From: Armatimonadota bacterium
GTDB taxonomy: Bacteria > Sysuimicrobiota > Sysuimicrobiia > Sysuimicrobiales > Sysuimicrobiaceae
Assembly: GCA_025059775.1 (NCBI GenBank)
Contig: JANXCW010000004.1
Span: 1-64,000, forward strand
Direction: 5' to 3'
Length of the DNA stretch: 64,000 bases
Part shown: positions 52,484-63,456 of the stretch, one piece after another
Numbering within the stretch: position 1 is the stretch's first letter
How the letters are laid out: each line of letters starts with the position of its first letter
The notes under the pieces: generated by a model
What the model was told of the DNA's origin: nothing
Seen by the model: the letters and a program-made list of their open reading frames with translations, nothing else
Database searches by the model: none
Program-made: the position numbers and the translations under genes

Positions 52484-54027
52484 CGGACCGTGTGTACCTT
52501 TTCGATACCACCCTGCGGGACGGGGAGCAGTCCCCGGGCTTTTCCATGACGGTGCAGGAGAAGCTGGAAATGGCCCGATCGCTGGCGCGCCTGCGGGTGG
52601 ATGTGATCGAGGCAGGCTTTCCCGCCAGCTCCCCCGGGGACCTGACCGCGGTGCAGCTCGTAGCGCGGGAGGTACGGGGTCCGGTGATCTGCGGGCTTGC
52701 CCGGGCCCACCCCAAGGACATCGAGGTGTGCTGGCAAGGGGTGCGGGAGGCGGAACGCCCGCGGATCCACACCTTCATTGCCACCTCTCCCATCCACATG
52801 GAGCGCAAGCTGCGGATGCGGCCGGACGAGGTGCTGGAAGCGGCCCGGGCCGCGGTACGCCTCGCGCGCCGGCTGTGCCCGGAGGTGGAGTTCAGCTGCG
52901 AGGATGCCACCCGCTCGGAGGTGGACTTCCTCTGTCGGGTCGTGGAGGTGGCCATCGAGGAGGGGGCTGCAGTTATCAACATCCCCGACACCGTTGGGTA
53001 TGCCACGCCGGAGGAGTATGCGACCCTCATCCGAACCCTGCGGGAGAGGGTGCCGAATTCCGATCGGGTCATCTGGAGCGTGCACTGCCACGACGATCTG
53101 GGGTTAGCTGTGGCCAACTCCCTGGCAGGGATCCGGGCAGGTGCCCGCCAGGTGGAGGCCACCGTCAACGGGATCGGGGAGCGGGCGGGGAACGCGGCCC
53201 TGGAGGAGATCGTCATGGCCCTCCACGTGCGCCGGGACCAGTTCGGGGTATGGACGGGGGTGGACACCACGCAGATCTATCCCACGAGCCGCCTGCTGGT
53301 GGCCATCACAGGAGTGGAGGTACAGCCGAACAAGGCTATTGTGGGGGCCAACGCTTTCGCACACGAGGCAGGCATCCACCAGCACGGGGTCCTGAGCGAC
53401 CCCCGCACCTACGAGATCATGACGCCCGCCTCCGTGGGAGTTCCTACCAACAAGCTGGTGCTGGGCAAGCACTCCGGCCGGCATGCCCTTGCGCACACAC
53501 TCCAGCAGATGGGGTTCAGCCTCACCGAGGAGGAGCTCGAGCGGGTGTACACCCGGTTCAAGGTGTTGTGCGACCGGAAGAAGCGGGTGGAAGTGGGAGA
53601 TCTGGTGGCCCTGGTCCAGGAAGGGGTGACGGCGCCTCCCGAGACGTACCGGCTGGTATCCTTCCGGGTCAGCACCGCGAGCGATGAGCCGCCCCATGCG
53701 GCGGTGCGCCTGGAGGTGGGAGGCCGTACGGTGGTGGCGGAGGCGACGGGGGACGGCCCCGTGGACGCCCTCTTCGCCGCCATCCAGGCCGCGAGCGGGC
53801 AGCGGGTGGAGCTGCTGGACTACAGCCTGCGCAGCGCCACGGGGGGGAGCGATGCGTTGGGGGAGGCGGTGTGCCGGCTTCGGGGGGGAGATCGGGTGGC
53901 CACGGGTCGGGGCAGCAGCACGGATGTGCTGGAAGCCAGTGCCCTGGCGTACCTCGCGGCCCTGAACAAGCTCATAGAGCACCTTCCTCAGCCTCGCCGG
54001 GCCCCCACGCAGACCGCGGTGGGATAG
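52480..54027 (+). CDS. leuA: 2-isopropylmalate synthase
   Basis: Committed step to leucine: 2-oxoisovalerate plus acetyl-CoA. 515 residues. HMGL-like barrel with [15 protein letters not shown] and the metal-binding [31 protein letters not shown]; then the linker and a C-terminal LeuA allosteric (leucine-binding) dimer domain (about 375-505). ATG in a 4-base overlap with ilvC. Distinguished from the paralogous cimA by the classical LeuA wording and full regulatory domain. Confidence 0.94.
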   Translation: MTDRVYLFDTTLRDGEQSPGFSMTVQEKLEMARSLARLRVDVIEAGFPASSPGDLTAVQLVAREVRGPVICGLARAHPKDIEVCWQGVREAERPRIHTFIATSPIHMERKLRMRPDEVLEAARAAVRLARRLCPEVEFSCEDATRSEVDFLCRVVEVAIEEGAAVINIPDTVGYATPEEYATLIRTLRERVPNSDRVIWSVHCHDDLGLAVANSLAGIRAGARQVEATVNGIGERAGNAALEEIVMALHVRRDQFGVWTGVDTTQIYPTSRLLVAITGVEVQPNKAIVGANAFAHEAGIHQHGVLSDPRTYEIMTPASVGVPTNKLVLGKHSGRHALAHTLQQMGFSLTEEELERVYTRFKVLCDRKKRVEVGDLVALVQEGVTAPPETYRLVSFRVSTASDEPPHAAVRLEVGGRTVVAEATGDGPVDALFAAIQAASGQRVELLDYSLRSATGGSDALGEAVCRLRGGDRVATGRGSSTDVLEASALAYLAALNKLIEHLPQPRRAPTQTAVG

Positions 54028-54038
54028 GAGGGGGATGC

Positions 54039-55319
54039 ATGGGGATGACCATTACGGAGAAGATCCTGGCCCGGCACGCGGATCTCCCTGCGGTGAAGCC
54101 CGGAGATCTGGTGGAGTGCCGGGTGGACATGCTGTTCGCCAACGACATCACCGCGCCGCTGGCGATTCAGCAGTTTGAGCGCATCGGGGTGGATCGCGTG
54201 TTCGACCCGGATCGGGTGGCCTTCGTGCTTGACCACTATTCCCCTGCCAAGGACATCGCGAGTGCGGAGCAATGCCGTATCACCCGGGAGTTCGTGCGCA
54301 AGCACAGACTCCCGCACTTCTACGACGTGGGCCGGGCGGGGGTTGCCCACGTCCTCCTGGCGGAAGAGGGGTTCGTGCTGCCCGGGGAGCTCTTCGTGGG
54401 CGCTGACTCCCACACCTGCAACCATGGAGCCCTGGGAGCCTTTGCCACGGGAGTGGGGAGCTCAGACCTGGCGGCAGCCATGGCCACGGGCCGGCTGTGG
54501 TTTCGGGTGCCGCACACCCTGAAGTTCGTGTTCAAGGGAACCCTGCGGCCCTGGGTCACGGGGAAGGATCTGGTACTCCGTATCATTGGGGACATCGGGG
54601 TGGATGGGGCCCGGTATGCGGCCATGGAGTTCAGCGGACCGGTGCTGCAGCAGCTCAGCTTGGACGAGCGCTTCTCCATCACCAACATGGCGGTGGAGGC
54701 GGGCGCCAAGAACGGGATCATGGAGCCGGACGAGGTGGTGCTGGAGTGGGTACGGCCCCGAGCCCGGCGACCGTTCGTACCCGTGTTTGGGGATCCCGAC
54801 GCGGAGTACGCGTCGGTGTACGAGTACGACGTGACGGACATGGAGCCCGTGGTGGCGGCACCTCCGTCTCCGGACAACGTGGTCCCGGTGACGGAGGTCC
54901 GGGGGGTTCGGGTGGACCAGTGCTTCATTGGCACCTGCACCAATGGCCGGATCGAGGATCTGAGACAGGCCGCCCGGGTGCTGGCGGGACGTCGGGTACA
55001 TCCGGATGTGCGGCTCATCGTCATCCCCGCCACCCCACACATCTACCGACAGGCTCTCGAGGAGGGCCTTCTCCAGATCTTTCTGGAGGCGGGGGCAGCA
55101 GTGAGCACCGCTACGTGCGGGCCGTGCATCGGAGGCCACATGGGCGTGCTGGCAGACGGTGAGGTGTGCGTGTCCACCAGCAGCCGCAACTTCATTGGCC
55201 GGATGGGACATCGCGGAAGCCGTGTGTACCTCTCCAATGCCGCGGTGGCGGCAGCGGCTGCGGTGGCGGGGAGGATCGTGCACCCCGCAGAGGTGGTGGG
55301 AAGTCCTGTGGCGGTGTGA
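54039..55319 (+). CDS. leuC: 3-isopropylmalate dehydratase, large subunit (LeuC/HacA type)
   Basis: Aconitase-family subunit with the [4Fe-4S] cluster. 426 residues, the shorter prokaryotic type. Cluster cysteines in CFIGTCTNGR and CGPCIGG; ADSHTCNHGALGAFATGVGSSD is the other family block. ATG 54039 lies behind GGAGGGGGATGC; a second ATG two codons on is possible. Works with leuD on isopropylmalate and very likely on citramalate too, since cimA is in the same operon. Confidence 0.93.
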   Translation: MGMTITEKILARHADLPAVKPGDLVECRVDMLFANDITAPLAIQQFERIGVDRVFDPDRVAFVLDHYSPAKDIASAEQCRITREFVRKHRLPHFYDVGRAGVAHVLLAEEGFVLPGELFVGADSHTCNHGALGAFATGVGSSDLAAAMATGRLWFRVPHTLKFVFKGTLRPWVTGKDLVLRIIGDIGVDGARYAAMEFSGPVLQQLSLDERFSITNMAVEAGAKNGIMEPDEVVLEWVRPRARRPFVPVFGDPDAEYASVYEYDVTDMEPVVAAPPSPDNVVPVTEVRGVRVDQCFIGTCTNGRIEDLRQAARVLAGRRVHPDVRLIVIPATPHIYRQALEEGLLQIFLEAGAAVSTATCGPCIGGHMGVLADGEVCVSTSSRNFIGRMGHRGSRVYLSNAAVAAAAAVAGRIVHPAEVVGSPVAV

Positions 55320-55338
55320 AAGGGGAGGAAGAAGGAAG

Positions 55339-55839
55339 ATGGAGTTTCAAGGCCGGGCGCACCGACTGGGCGATCACATCGATACGGATCTCATCATCGC
55401 GGGGCGATATCTGGTGACCACAGACTCTCAGAAGCTCGCGGAGCACCTGTTCGAGGACCTGGATCCAGGTCTTCGATCCCGGATCCGACCGGGCGACATC
55501 CTGGTGGCGGGGGAGAACTTTGGGCAGGGGAGTTCCCGGGAACACGCGCCCCTGGCCATCCTGGGAGCAGGGGTGCGGGTGGTGGTGGCCGCCAGCTTCG
55601 CCCGCATCTTCTACCGCAACGCGTTCAACAACGGCTTGGTGCTCCTGGAGTGCCCTGAGGCGGCCCGGTCCGTCCAGGATGGAGACGAGCTGCGGATCGT
55701 ACTGGAAACAGGGGAGATCCACAACCTCACCCGGAACGAGGTGTATCGGGCACGCCCCATTCCTCCCTTTATGCGGCAGCTGGTGGAAGCGGGGGGCCTG
55801 ATCCCGTACGTCCAACAGCGTTTGGGGATCCTCCGGTAG
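55339..55839 (+). CDS. leuD: 3-isopropylmalate dehydratase, small subunit
   Basis: 166 residues; the swivelling domain of the dehydratase. Landmarks: [28 protein letters not shown] (substrate-recognition loop) and NAFNNGL. ATG behind GGAAGAAGGAAG, 19 bases after leuC; cimA begins 1 base after its stop. Confidence 0.94.
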   Translation: MEFQGRAHRLGDHIDTDLIIAGRYLVTTDSQKLAEHLFEDLDPGLRSRIRPGDILVAGENFGQGSSREHAPLAILGAGVRVVVAASFARIFYRNAFNNGLVLLECPEAARSVQDGDELRIVLETGEIHNLTRNEVYRARPIPPFMRQLVEAGGLIPYVQQRLGILR

Positions 55840-55840
55840 C

Positions 55841-57436
55841 ATGGAGCGGATCGAGATCTACGACACCACCTTGCGGGACGGAACCCAGAGCGCGGGCGTG
55901 GAGTTCTCCGCGGAGGACAAGCTGCGCTGCGCCCGGGCCCTGGACCAGCTGGGCGTGGATTTCATCGAGGGGGGGTGGCCCGGGAGCAACCCCCGCGACT
56001 TGGAGTTCTTTCGCCTGGCCCGCGGGATCCCGTGGCGGTTCGCACACATCGTGGCCTTCGGGAGCACCCGCCGGGCGGGCCTGGAGGCCCATGCGGATCC
56101 CAACCTGCGGGCCCTTCTCGAGGCAGGGACGGAGTGGGTGACCATTTTTGGGAAGAGCTGGGACCTGCACGTCCACAAGGCCCTGCGTACCACCCTGGAG
56201 GAGAACCTCCGGATGATCTCGGACTCCGTACGGTACCTGCGGGTCCAGGGCAGGCGGGTGATCTACGATGCGGAGCACTTCTTCGACGGGTTCTACGCGA
56301 ATCCGGAGTACGCCCTGGCAACGGTGCGGGCTGCCGCGGAGGCCGGAGCAGACCGAATCGTGCTATGCGATACCAACGGGGGGCGGCTTCCGCACGAGAT
56401 CGGCCCCGTGGTACGCACGGTGCAAGAGCGCCTCCCCATCCCTCTGGGCATCCACACCCACAACGATGCGGGCTGCGCGGTGGCCAACACGGTGGAGGCG
56501 GTTCGCGCGGGCTGCGTGCACGTTCAGGGGACGATCAACGGGTACGGGGAGCGGTGCGGAAACGCGGATCTGTGCGTGGTCATCCCGAATCTGGTTCTCA
56601 AACTGGGGTATACGTGCCTCCAGCCGGGGGCCCTCACGCGCCTCGTACACATCAGCCACCTGGTGGCGGAGTTAGCCAACCTCCCTCCGGATGACTACCA
56701 GCCGTATGTGGGGAGAAACGCCTTTGCCCACAAGGGGGGCGTACACGGGAGTGCGGTGCGGGCGGACCCTGCCACCTACGAGCACGTGGACCCGGAGCAG
56801 GTCGGGAACCGTCGCCGGTTTGTAGTCTCCGATCTCTCAGGCCGGGCCAACATCGTGAGCAAGGCGGAGGAGCTAGGGCTCCGGCTGGATCCCCGTAGTC
56901 CTGCCACCGCCCGTCTCCTGGAGCAGGTGAAGTGGCTGGAGTACACCGGGTACCAGTTCGAGGGCGCAGAAGCTTCCTTCGAACTGCTGGCTCGTCGGCT
57001 TTTGGGGGAGCCGGTGGATGGCTTTGAGGCGGGCCCCTTCCTGGTGGTAGTGCACCGGGAGGACGGGCAGGCCCGGGCGGAGGCCACGGTGCGGGTGCGG
57101 GTTGGGGGTGTAGAGGAGCACACCGCCGCGGAAGGAAACGGTCCCGTGCATGCCCTGGACCGGGCTCTGCGGAAGGCCTTGGAGCGGTTCTACCCGGAGA
57201 TCCGGCAGATCCGGCTGGTGGACTACAAGGTACGGGTGCTGAACGCGGAGGCGGCGACCGCCGCCCGGGTGCGGGTTCTCATCCAGTCCACGGACGGCGT
57301 GGAGCAGTGGGGGACGGTGGGGGTTTCGGAGAACGTGGTGGAGGCCAGCTGGATCGCCCTGGTGGACAGTCTGAACTACGCCCTCTGGAGGGGTCGCACC
57401 CGGATTCAGCCCGTCCCAGAAACCTCTGATGCGTGA
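55841..57436 (+). CDS. cimA: (R)-citramalate synthase
   Basis: Condenses pyruvate and acetyl-CoA to citramalate, entering isoleucine synthesis without threonine deaminase. 531 residues. [22 protein letters not shown] at the start, [33 protein letters not shown] and the C-terminal LeuA-type dimer domain. The GTQSAGV and EGGWPGSNP wording is that of the CimA branch, not LeuA or homocitrate synthase. Sits between leuD and leuB, whose products carry out the next steps on citramalate. Confidence 0.92.
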   Translation: MERIEIYDTTLRDGTQSAGVEFSAEDKLRCARALDQLGVDFIEGGWPGSNPRDLEFFRLARGIPWRFAHIVAFGSTRRAGLEAHADPNLRALLEAGTEWVTIFGKSWDLHVHKALRTTLEENLRMISDSVRYLRVQGRRVIYDAEHFFDGFYANPEYALATVRAAAEAGADRIVLCDTNGGRLPHEIGPVVRTVQERLPIPLGIHTHNDAGCAVANTVEAVRAGCVHVQGTINGYGERCGNADLCVVIPNLVLKLGYTCLQPGALTRLVHISHLVAELANLPPDDYQPYVGRNAFAHKGGVHGSAVRADPATYEHVDPEQVGNRRRFVVSDLSGRANIVSKAEELGLRLDPRSPATARLLEQVKWLEYTGYQFEGAEASFELLARRLLGEPVDGFEAGPFLVVVHREDGQARAEATVRVRVGGVEEHTAAEGNGPVHALDRALRKALERFYPEIRQIRLVDYKVRVLNAEAATAARVRVLIQSTDGVEQWGTVGVSENVVEASWIALVDSLNYALWRGRTRIQPVPETSDA

Positions 57437-58487
57437 GTTTCGGGTTCTCCTGCTGGGCGGGGATGGAATCGGACCGGAGGTCACCGCGGAGGCGGTGCGG
57501 GTCCTGGAGGCGGTCGCCCGGCGGTGGGCGGTCCGCTTCCGGTTCGAGGAGGCACCCGTGGGAGGGGTTGCCATTGACAGCTACGGAGACCCGTTGCCCC
57601 CCCTAACCCGCAACAAGCTCCGGGAGGTGGATGCGGTGCTGCTGGGGGCTGTGGGGGGGCCCAGGTGGGACCAGGGGGAGAAGCGGCCGGAGGCGGGACT
57701 GCTTGAACTCCGCAGGCTCCTTGGCGTGTACGCGAACCTCCGCCCCGCGGTCCTGTTCCATGGCCTCGAAGGGTGCTCCCCGCTCCGGCCGGAGGTGGTG
57801 CGGGGCACGGACCTGTTGTTGGTCCGGGAGCTCACGGGGGGGTTGTACTTCGGGGAACCCAAGTTCCGAACGGAGGTCCGGGCGGTGGATACCATGGCCT
57901 ACTCCGCGGAGGAGGTAGCCCGGGTGGCGCGGGTAGCCTTCCGGGCCGCGGCACGCAGGCGTGGGGTGGTGCACTCCGTGGACAAGGCGAACGTGCTGGA
58001 GACCTCCCGGCTCTGGCGGGAGACGGTCTCCCGGGTGGCCCGGGAGTTTCCCGGGGTGAAGCTGCACCATATGCTGGTGGACACCTGCGCGATGGAGCTG
58101 GTGCGTCGACCCACCGCCTTCGATGTCGTCCTCACGGAGAACACCTTCGGGGACATCCTCAGCGACGAAGCCGCCGCGGTGGTGGGCTCCATCGGCCTGC
58201 TGCCCTCCGCGAGTCTGGGAGACCGTCCTCCCTTCCTGTACGAGCCTGTGCATGGATCCGCGCCGGACATCGCGGGGAAGGGGATGGCCAACCCCGTGGG
58301 GGCCATTCTCAGTGCGGCTATGATGCTCCGGTACTCCTTTGGGATGGAGGAGGCAGCCGCGACGGTGGAGCGGGCCACGGAGCTGGCGCTTCAGGAGGGG
58401 GTACGGCCCGCGGACCTGGGGGGGACCGCCTCCACGGAGGAGGTGGGACGGGCCATCGCGGCACGCGTCGTCCGGAACTCGGAGTGA
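57429..58487 (+). CDS. leuB: 3-isopropylmalate dehydrogenase
   Basis: NAD-dependent oxidative decarboxylase of 352 residues. Landmarks: [71 protein letters not shown], and the signature [26 protein letters not shown]. Also expected to act on 3-methylmalate in the citramalate route. ATG overlaps cimA by 8 bases. Confidence 0.95.
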   Translation: MREFRVLLLGGDGIGPEVTAEAVRVLEAVARRWAVRFRFEEAPVGGVAIDSYGDPLPPLTRNKLREVDAVLLGAVGGPRWDQGEKRPEAGLLELRRLLGVYANLRPAVLFHGLEGCSPLRPEVVRGTDLLLVRELTGGLYFGEPKFRTEVRAVDTMAYSAEEVARVARVAFRAAARRRGVVHSVDKANVLETSRLWRETVSRVAREFPGVKLHHMLVDTCAMELVRRPTAFDVVLTENTFGDILSDEAAAVVGSIGLLPSASLGDRPPFLYEPVHGSAPDIAGKGMANPVGAILSAAMMLRYSFGMEEAAATVERATELALQEGVRPADLGGTASTEEVGRAIAARVVRNSE

Positions 58488-58504
58488 GGGCAGGAGGGAC
58501 GGGG

Positions 58505-60172
58505 ATGCGCAGCGACCTCATCAAAGCCGGCGTTCCCCGCGCGGGAGCCAGGGCCATGCTCCGGGCGGTGGGGGTGGGGGATGCGGATTTCCACAAGCCG
58601 TTTGTGGGCGTGGTGAACACCTGGACGAACGGCATGCCCTGCAACGTGCACCTGCGGGACCTTGCCCAGGAGCTGCGGGCGGGCATCCAGGAGGCGGGGC
58701 TGGTACCCTTTGAGTTCGGGGCGCCCGCCATCGCGGACGGGATCTCCATGGGAACACCAGGAATGCGGGCGAGCCTTGTGAGCCGGGAGGTGATCGCGGA
58801 CGCGGTGGAGCTGGTTGCCCAGGGCTACCTGTACGACGCTATGGTGGTCCTCGTGGGCTGCGACAAAACCATCCCGGGGGGGGCCCTGGGCCTGTTGCGC
58901 AGCGGGGTACCGGGAATGGTGCTGTACGGGGGCTCTGTTGCGCCGGGTGTGTGGGGGGAGCGCAAGCTCACCATCGTGGAGGTGTACGAGGCCATTGGAC
59001 AGTTCGCCGCGGGCAGAATTGGGGAGGAAGAGCTGGAGGCGGTGGAGCGACATGCGGTTCCCGGACCGGGGGCATGCGGGGGGCAGTACACCGCCAACAC
59101 CATGGCCATGGCCTTGGAGGTCCTAGGGCTTTCACCCATGGGCTACAACAGCATCCCCGCGGTGGTGCCGGAGAAACGGGAGGCCACGCGGCGGGCCGCC
59201 TGGGTGCTTCTGGATGCCCTCCGATCCGGTCGCACGCCCCGGGAGTTCCTCACCCGCAAATCCTTCCTGAACGCCATCGCCGTGGTCACGGCCACGGGCG
59301 GATCCACCAACGCGGTCCTGCACCTGCTGGCTTTGGCGCAGGAGGCGGGAGTTCGGTTGACCCTGGACGACTTCGACGCGGTGAGCCGTCACACCCCCGT
59401 GATCGCAGACCTCCGGCCGTGGGGAAAGTACACCGCGTGGGAACTGTACGAGGCCGGGGGAACACGGCTGGTGGTGAAGCGGCTGCTGGAGGCGGGACTC
59501 CTGGATGGCACGCAGCGCACCGTGACGGGGAAGACCCTGGAGGAGGAGGTGGCGGACGCTACGGAGACTCCGGGGCAGCAGGTCGTGAGCCGCGCAGAAC
59601 GCCCCTTTAAGTCACACGGGGGGCTTGTCGTGTTGCGGGGGTCTTTGGCCCCGGAGGGCGCGGTGCTGAAGCTGGCAGGAACGGAACGGTTGCATTTCCG
59701 GGGACCTGCTCGGGTGTTCGATGGGGAGGAGGCCGCCCTCCGGGCGGTGCTGGAAGGGCAGATCCGGGCGGGGGACGTGGTGGTGATCCGGTACGAGGGA
59801 CCCAAGGGTGCTCCGGGGATGCCGGAGATGCTGGCGGTTACCGCAGCCCTGGTGGGGGAAGGCCTGGGCGCGGAGGTGGCCCTGGTGACCGACGGCCGGT
59901 TCTCTGGGGGGACCCGAGGCCTGATGGTGGGACACGTCTGCCCTGAGGCCCAGGTGGGCGGTCCCATTGCCCTGGTGGAGGAAGGAGACCTCATCACCGT
60001 CGACGTGGAGAAAAGGCGGCTGGATCTGGAGGTTCCGGAGGAAGTCCTGCGCGCGCGGCGCGCGCGCTTCCAGCCGCGGCCGACTCCGGAGCGCAGTGGG
60101 ATCCTCGGCCGCTATGCGGCGCTCGTTTCCCCCGCGTCCGAAGGAGCCGTGCTCCGACTACCGCCCGCTTGA
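58505..60172 (+). CDS. ilvD: Dihydroxy-acid dehydratase
   Basis: Fe-S enzyme that dehydrates dihydroxyisovalerate and dihydroxymethylvalerate; last gene of the operon. 555 residues. Cluster/active-site blocks: [37 protein letters not shown], and the C-terminal [21 protein letters not shown] with the catalytic serine. ATG behind GGAGGGACGGGG; the frame is open far upstream across leuB but without similarity. Its last 15 bases overlap the convergent DUF420 gene. Confidence 0.95.
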   Translation: MRSDLIKAGVPRAGARAMLRAVGVGDADFHKPFVGVVNTWTNGMPCNVHLRDLAQELRAGIQEAGLVPFEFGAPAIADGISMGTPGMRASLVSREVIADAVELVAQGYLYDAMVVLVGCDKTIPGGALGLLRSGVPGMVLYGGSVAPGVWGERKLTIVEVYEAIGQFAAGRIGEEELEAVERHAVPGPGACGGQYTANTMAMALEVLGLSPMGYNSIPAVVPEKREATRRAAWVLLDALRSGRTPREFLTRKSFLNAIAVVTATGGSTNAVLHLLALAQEAGVRLTLDDFDAVSRHTPVIADLRPWGKYTAWELYEAGGTRLVVKRLLEAGLLDGTQRTVTGKTLEEEVADATETPGQQVVSRAERPFKSHGGLVVLRGSLAPEGAVLKLAGTERLHFRGPARVFDGEEAALRAVLEGQIRAGDVVVIRYEGPKGAPGMPEMLAVTAALVGEGLGAEVALVTDGRFSGGTRGLMVGHVCPEAQVGGPIALVEEGDLITVDVEKRRLDLEVPEEVLRARRARFQPRPTPERSGILGRYAALVSPASEGAVLRLPPA

Positions 60173-60583
60173 GGGCAGCCCGTAGAGCATGGCATAGATC
60201 ACCCACCCGGTTGCAGCCACATACAGCCACAGCGGGAGGGTGATCCGGGCAACGGCCCGGTGTGCTCCATACTGCCCGCGGAGGGCCCGGAGGAGGGTGA
60301 GGAGTACGAGGGGGATGAGGACAGTGGCAAGAACGGTGTGGGTGACGAGGACGGCGAGGTAGATGACGCGGAGAAGGCCCGTACCCGAAAACGGCTTGGC
60401 TCCGAAGACCGCCCACCGAACCAGGTAGACCACGAGGAAAAGGGCGGCAAACAGGGCGGCTACCAGCATCGCCAGATGGTGCTGGCGGACTTGGCGCCGG
60501 CGGATAAAGGCGTACCCCCCCAGGACGGCAAGGCCGCTGATCCCGATAAGGGCAGTGTTGAACGACGCGAGCCACTGGTCCAT
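60158..60583 (-). CDS. DUF420-family integral membrane protein
   Basis: 141 residues with four predicted membrane helices (about 8-27, 37-57, 71-95, 115-135). It matches the DUF420 family, which in Bacillus-like bacteria sits with heme-copper oxidase genes (CtaM, needed for cytochrome caa3/aa3 assembly): [22 protein letters not shown], histidine in THTVLA, and [19 protein letters not shown]. No oxidase genes are in the window. ATG start; convergent overlap with ilvD. Confidence 0.8.
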   Translation of the reverse strand: MDQWLASFNTALIGISGLAVLGGYAFIRRRQVRQHHLAMLVAALFAALFLVVYLVRWAVFGAKPFSGTGLLRVIYLAVLVTHTVLATVLIPLVLLTLLRALRGQYGAHRAVARITLPLWLYVAATGWVIYAMLYGLPSSGR

Positions 60584-60599
60584 TGGCGCCTACAAAATA

Positions 60600-60627
60600 A
60601 ACATAGAAACGGTTTCTACATGCCCAA
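60600..60627 (-). promoter_or_regulatory. Possible promoter of the DUF420 gene
   Basis: On the minus strand TTGGGC (60627-60622), 16-base spacer, TATGTT (60605-60600). Modest match; located 17 bases before the ATG and overlapping a perfect palindrome. Confidence 0.35.
60604..60618. promoter_or_regulatory. Perfect palindrome, candidate operator of the DUF420 gene
   Basis: TAGAAAC-G-GTTTCTA, 7+1+7, in an AT-rich island between the DUF420 and HIT genes. It covers the spacer of the possible promoter, a position suited to repression. Confidence 0.5.
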
Positions 60628-60673
60628 CCTCACCACAAACCACGACGACCCCCCCAGGCCAGCGGTTTCTGCG

Positions 60674-60689
60674 CATAATGAACATTATG
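60674..60689. promoter_or_regulatory. Second palindrome upstream of the DUF420 gene
   Basis: CATAATG-AA-CATTATG, 7+2+7 perfect. It is about 50 bases upstream of the possible promoter and just after the HIT gene stop. Spacing and AT content recall Fur/PerR-type sites, but the identity is open. Confidence 0.45.
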
Positions 60690-60711
60690 TTGCATTCGGA
60701 TCCCAGGATCT

Positions 60712-61197
60712 CTACTCCTCCGCCTGGAACGCCTCCCGCAGGCTCCGATAGGTCTCCCGCAGGTGCTGGGGAATAATCTTCACATCTGCAAGCACGGGCA
60801 TGAAGTTCGTGTCTCCAAACCACCTGGGGACCACGTGGACGTGCAGGTGGCCTTCAATTCCCGCTCCCGCGGCCCGCCCCAGATTGATGCCCACGTTGAA
60901 CCCATCCGGTCGAAAGGCCCGTTGCAAAGCCCGGACCGTCCGCGTCACCGCCTCCCAAAGCCCCAGCACCTCCTCCGGCCCTAGCCCTCCGAGATCCGCG
61001 GTGTGCCGGTAAGGAACCGCCATCACGTGCCCGCTGCTGTAGGGGAACAGGTTCAGCATCACGAAGGACCACTGGCCCCTCCACACGATGAGGTTCTCCT
61101 CGTCCTTCCCCTGCCGGGGCTTGGTGCAGAAAATGCAGCCCTCCTCGGGAGGGGCCTGGATGTATTCGAGTCGCCATGGCGCCCATAGCTGCCGCAT
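60712..61197 (-). CDS. HIT-family nucleotide hydrolase/phosphorylase
   Basis: 161 residues. Histidine triad GHLHVHVVPRW with the catalytic middle histidine; N-terminal YIQAPPEEGCIFC (zinc-binding pair) and GHVMAVPYRHTADL, the style of HIT proteins acting on diadenosine polyphosphates or adenylyl compounds. ATG chosen at the family-typical MRQLWAPWRLEYI; it lies 2 bases after the rnc stop, so the two are coupled. Confidence 0.88.
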   Translation of the reverse strand: MRQLWAPWRLEYIQAPPEEGCIFCTKPRQGKDEENLIVWRGQWSFVMLNLFPYSSGHVMAVPYRHTADLGGLGPEEVLGLWEAVTRTVRALQRAFRPDGFNVGINLGRAAGAGIEGHLHVHVVPRWFGDTNFMPVLADVKIIPQHLRETYRSLREAFQAEE

Positions 61198-61199
61198 GT

Positions 61200-61913
61200 T
61201 CACAACACCCCCAGCCGGCGCAGCGCATCCGCGGCCGCCGCCTGCTCGGCCTCCTTCTTGCTCTTCCCCTTCCCTTCCCCTAGTACCCTTCCAGCCACCT
61301 CGACCACCGCCACGAACACCTTCGCGTGGTCCGGCCCCTCCGTGGCCGTGATCCGATATTGGGGGACCACCCGCTCCCGCCGCTGGACCACCTCCTGCAG
61401 CTGCCCCTTGAAGTCCCCACGCACCTCCTCCAACCGCTCCAGAAGAGGTCCGATCCATCCGCTCACCACCGCGTGTGCGACCCCGTAGCCCGCGTCCACG
61501 TATACGGCCCCCACCACCGCCTCCAGCACATCCGCCAACAGGGAGGCTCGCTCTCTCCCACCGCTCCGATCCTCCCCCCTGCCCAGCAGGATGTACTTCC
61601 CCAGGTGGAGGCTGCGGGCAATTTCCGCCAGCGTGGGTTCGCTCACCAGCCGCGCCCGCATCCGGGCCAGCTCCCCCTCCCGCGCGGCGGGAAACCGCCG
61701 GTAGAGATGGTCGCTCACCACCAAGTTCAGCACCGCATCCCCCAGGAACTCCAGCCGCTCGTACGACTCCAGACCGCTGGAGGCGTCCTCATGGGCATAG
61801 GATCCATGCACTAGGGCCACCTCCAGGATCCGCAGATCCCGGAACCGAACACCCAGCCGTTCCGCCAGCTCCAGCAGCTGTTCCGTCCGAGATGGCCCGG
61901 ATGGGTGCGACAC
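61200..61913 (-). CDS. rnc: Ribonuclease III
   Basis: Double-strand-specific endoribonuclease for rRNA and mRNA processing. About 237 residues. Catalytic domain with ERLEFLGDAVLNLVVSDHLYRRFP and DVLEAVVGAVYVDAG (metal-binding E/D), then a dsRNA-binding domain (about 160-232, GKGKSKKEAEQAAAADAL). GTG 61913 is proposed, 11 bases after the fabF stop; the frame is open further upstream inside fabF, and the ribosome site is weak. The fabF-rnc order is common in Gram-positive-like genomes. Confidence 0.92.
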   Translation of the reverse strand: MSHPSGPSRTEQLLELAERLGVRFRDLRILEVALVHGSYAHEDASSGLESYERLEFLGDAVLNLVVSDHLYRRFPAAREGELARMRARLVSEPTLAEIARSLHLGKYILLGRGEDRSGGRERASLLADVLEAVVGAVYVDAGYGVAHAVVSGWIGPLLERLEEVRGDFKGQLQEVVQRRERVVPQYRITATEGPDHAKVFVAVVEVAGRVLGEGKGKSKKEAEQAAAADALRRLGVL

Positions 61914-61924
61914 CGAGGACGCGC

Positions 61925-63169
61925 TCAGAGCTCGAGTCTCCTGACCGCCAGGGTCGCGTTGTGCCCACCGAATCCGAAGGCGTTGGAGAGAGCCACCCGC
62001 ACCTCCGCGGGCCGAGGCCGGTTCGGCACGTAGTCCAGATCGCAGTCCGGATCCGGAACCTCGTAGTTGATGGTGGGCGGAAGCACCCGATGATGGATGG
62101 CCAGCACGCACGCGATGAGCTCCACGCCGCCCGCGGCTCCCAGGAGATGGGCCGTCATGGATTTGGTGGAGCTCACCGCCAGACGGTACGCGTGTTTCCC
62201 GAACACCCGCTTGATGGCCAGGGTCTCGTACTTGTCGTTGTACGGGGTGCTGGTTCCGTGCGCATTGATGTAGTCCACCTCCTCCGGACGCAGACCCGCA
62301 TCCTGGAGGCACCGGGCCATGGCCAGAGCCGCCCCCTCTCCCTCCGGATCCGGTTGGGTGATGTGGTAAGCGTCCGCACTCATCCCGTACCCCACCACCT
62401 CGCAGTAGATCCGGGCATCCCGGCGCAAGGCGTGCCCCAGCTCTTCCAGGATCACGATCCCGGCTCCCTCTCCCATGACGAATCCATCCCGGTGGGCATC
62501 GAAGGGGCGTACCGCCTTCTGCGGCTCCTCGTTGCGCGTGGACATGGCCCGCATGGCACAGAACCCCGCGATGGAAAGCTCCGTGATGGCCGCCTCCGTA
62601 CCACCCGCGATCACCACGTCCGCCTCCCCTCGCTGGATGATCCGCAACGCATCCCCAATGGCGTGCCCTCCCGTGGCGCAGGCGGTTACCGGCGCCGTGT
62701 TCGGACCTCGGGCGCCCGTGAGGATGCTCACCGCCCCTGCCGCCATGTTGATGATGAGCATGGGGATGAAGAAGGGGCTGACCCGGTCCGGTCCCCGGGT
62801 GAGAAGGACCTTATGCTGCTCTTCCCACGTGGTGGCTCCGCCGATCCCGGAGCCGATCACCACCCCCACACGGTCCGCGTTCTCCCGCGTGACCTGAAAT
62901 TCCGCGTCTCGCAGGGCCATGCGGGTTGCCGCGATGGCGAACTGGACGAAGCGGTCGTTGCGCTTCGCCTCCTTCCGATCCATCCAGTCCAGGGGGTCGA
63001 AGTCCAGGACCTCTGCGGCGATCCGGGTGGGGTACCGGGAGGCGTCAAAACCCTGAATGGGACGGACCCCGCTCCGACCCTCCATGAGGGCGTTCCAGAA
63101 ACTGTCCTTCCCGATCCCAATGGGGGTGACGACCCCGATCCCCGTGACAACGACCCGGCGTTTGGTCAT
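61925..63169 (-). CDS. fabF: Beta-ketoacyl-ACP synthase II
   Basis: Elongates acyl-ACP with malonyl-ACP. 414 residues. Catalytic C164 in [10 protein letters not shown] and the two histidines in [11 protein letters not shown] and the late [14 protein letters not shown]; ends with [15 protein letters not shown] overlaps the acpP stop by 4 bases. Part of the fabG-acpP-fabF-rnc operon on the minus strand. Confidence 0.96.
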   Translation of the reverse strand: MTKRRVVVTGIGVVTPIGIGKDSFWNALMEGRSGVRPIQGFDASRYPTRIAAEVLDFDPLDWMDRKEAKRNDRFVQFAIAATRMALRDAEFQVTRENADRVGVVIGSGIGGATTWEEQHKVLLTRGPDRVSPFFIPMLIINMAAGAVSILTGARGPNTAPVTACATGGHAIGDALRIIQRGEADVVIAGGTEAAITELSIAGFCAMRAMSTRNEEPQKAVRPFDAHRDGFVMGEGAGIVILEELGHALRRDARIYCEVVGYGMSADAYHITQPDPEGEGAALAMARCLQDAGLRPEEVDYINAHGTSTPYNDKYETLAIKRVFGKHAYRLAVSSTKSMTAHLLGAAGGVELIACVLAIHHRVLPPTINYEVPDPDCDLDYVPNRPRPAEVRVALSNAFGFGGHNATLAVRRLEL

Positions 63170-63420
63170 GCACGTTCCTTGGCGGCCAGGCGCTGCTCGA
63201 TGTACTGCACCGCTTGACCCACCGTCCGGATCTTCTCTGCCTCCTCGTCCGGGATCTCGATTCCGAACTCCTCCTCCAGGGCCATCACCAGCTCCACCAC
63301 GTCCAGGGAGTCCGCGCCCAGGTCCTCCACGAAGGAGGCCTCCTCCGTCACTTCCTCCCCGTTGACTCCCAGCTGCTCCACGATGATGGCCTTCACCCGC
63401 TCAAAGGTCGGCGTGGTCAT
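63166..63420 (-). CDS. acpP: Acyl carrier protein
   Basis: 84 residues, acidic, with the phosphopantetheine attachment serine S38 in [17 protein letters not shown] with GGAGCGGG-type ribosome site upstream, 36 bases after fabG; overlaps fabF. Confidence 0.96.
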   Translation of the reverse strand: MTTPTFERVKAIIVEQLGVNGEEVTEEASFVEDLGADSLDVVELVMALEEEFGIEIPDEEAEKIRTVGQAVQYIEQRLAAKERA

Positions 63421-63456
63421 CCCGCTCCTCCCTTCCCGTATCAGCGATGGGACCTC

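Noticed and set aside
60001-60075. Short alternating GC tract (GCGCGCGGCGCGCGC) near the end of ilvD as a regulatory repeat
   Set aside because: It is in frame within ilvD, encoding an Arg/Ala-rich helix (LRARRARF), and needs no other explanation.
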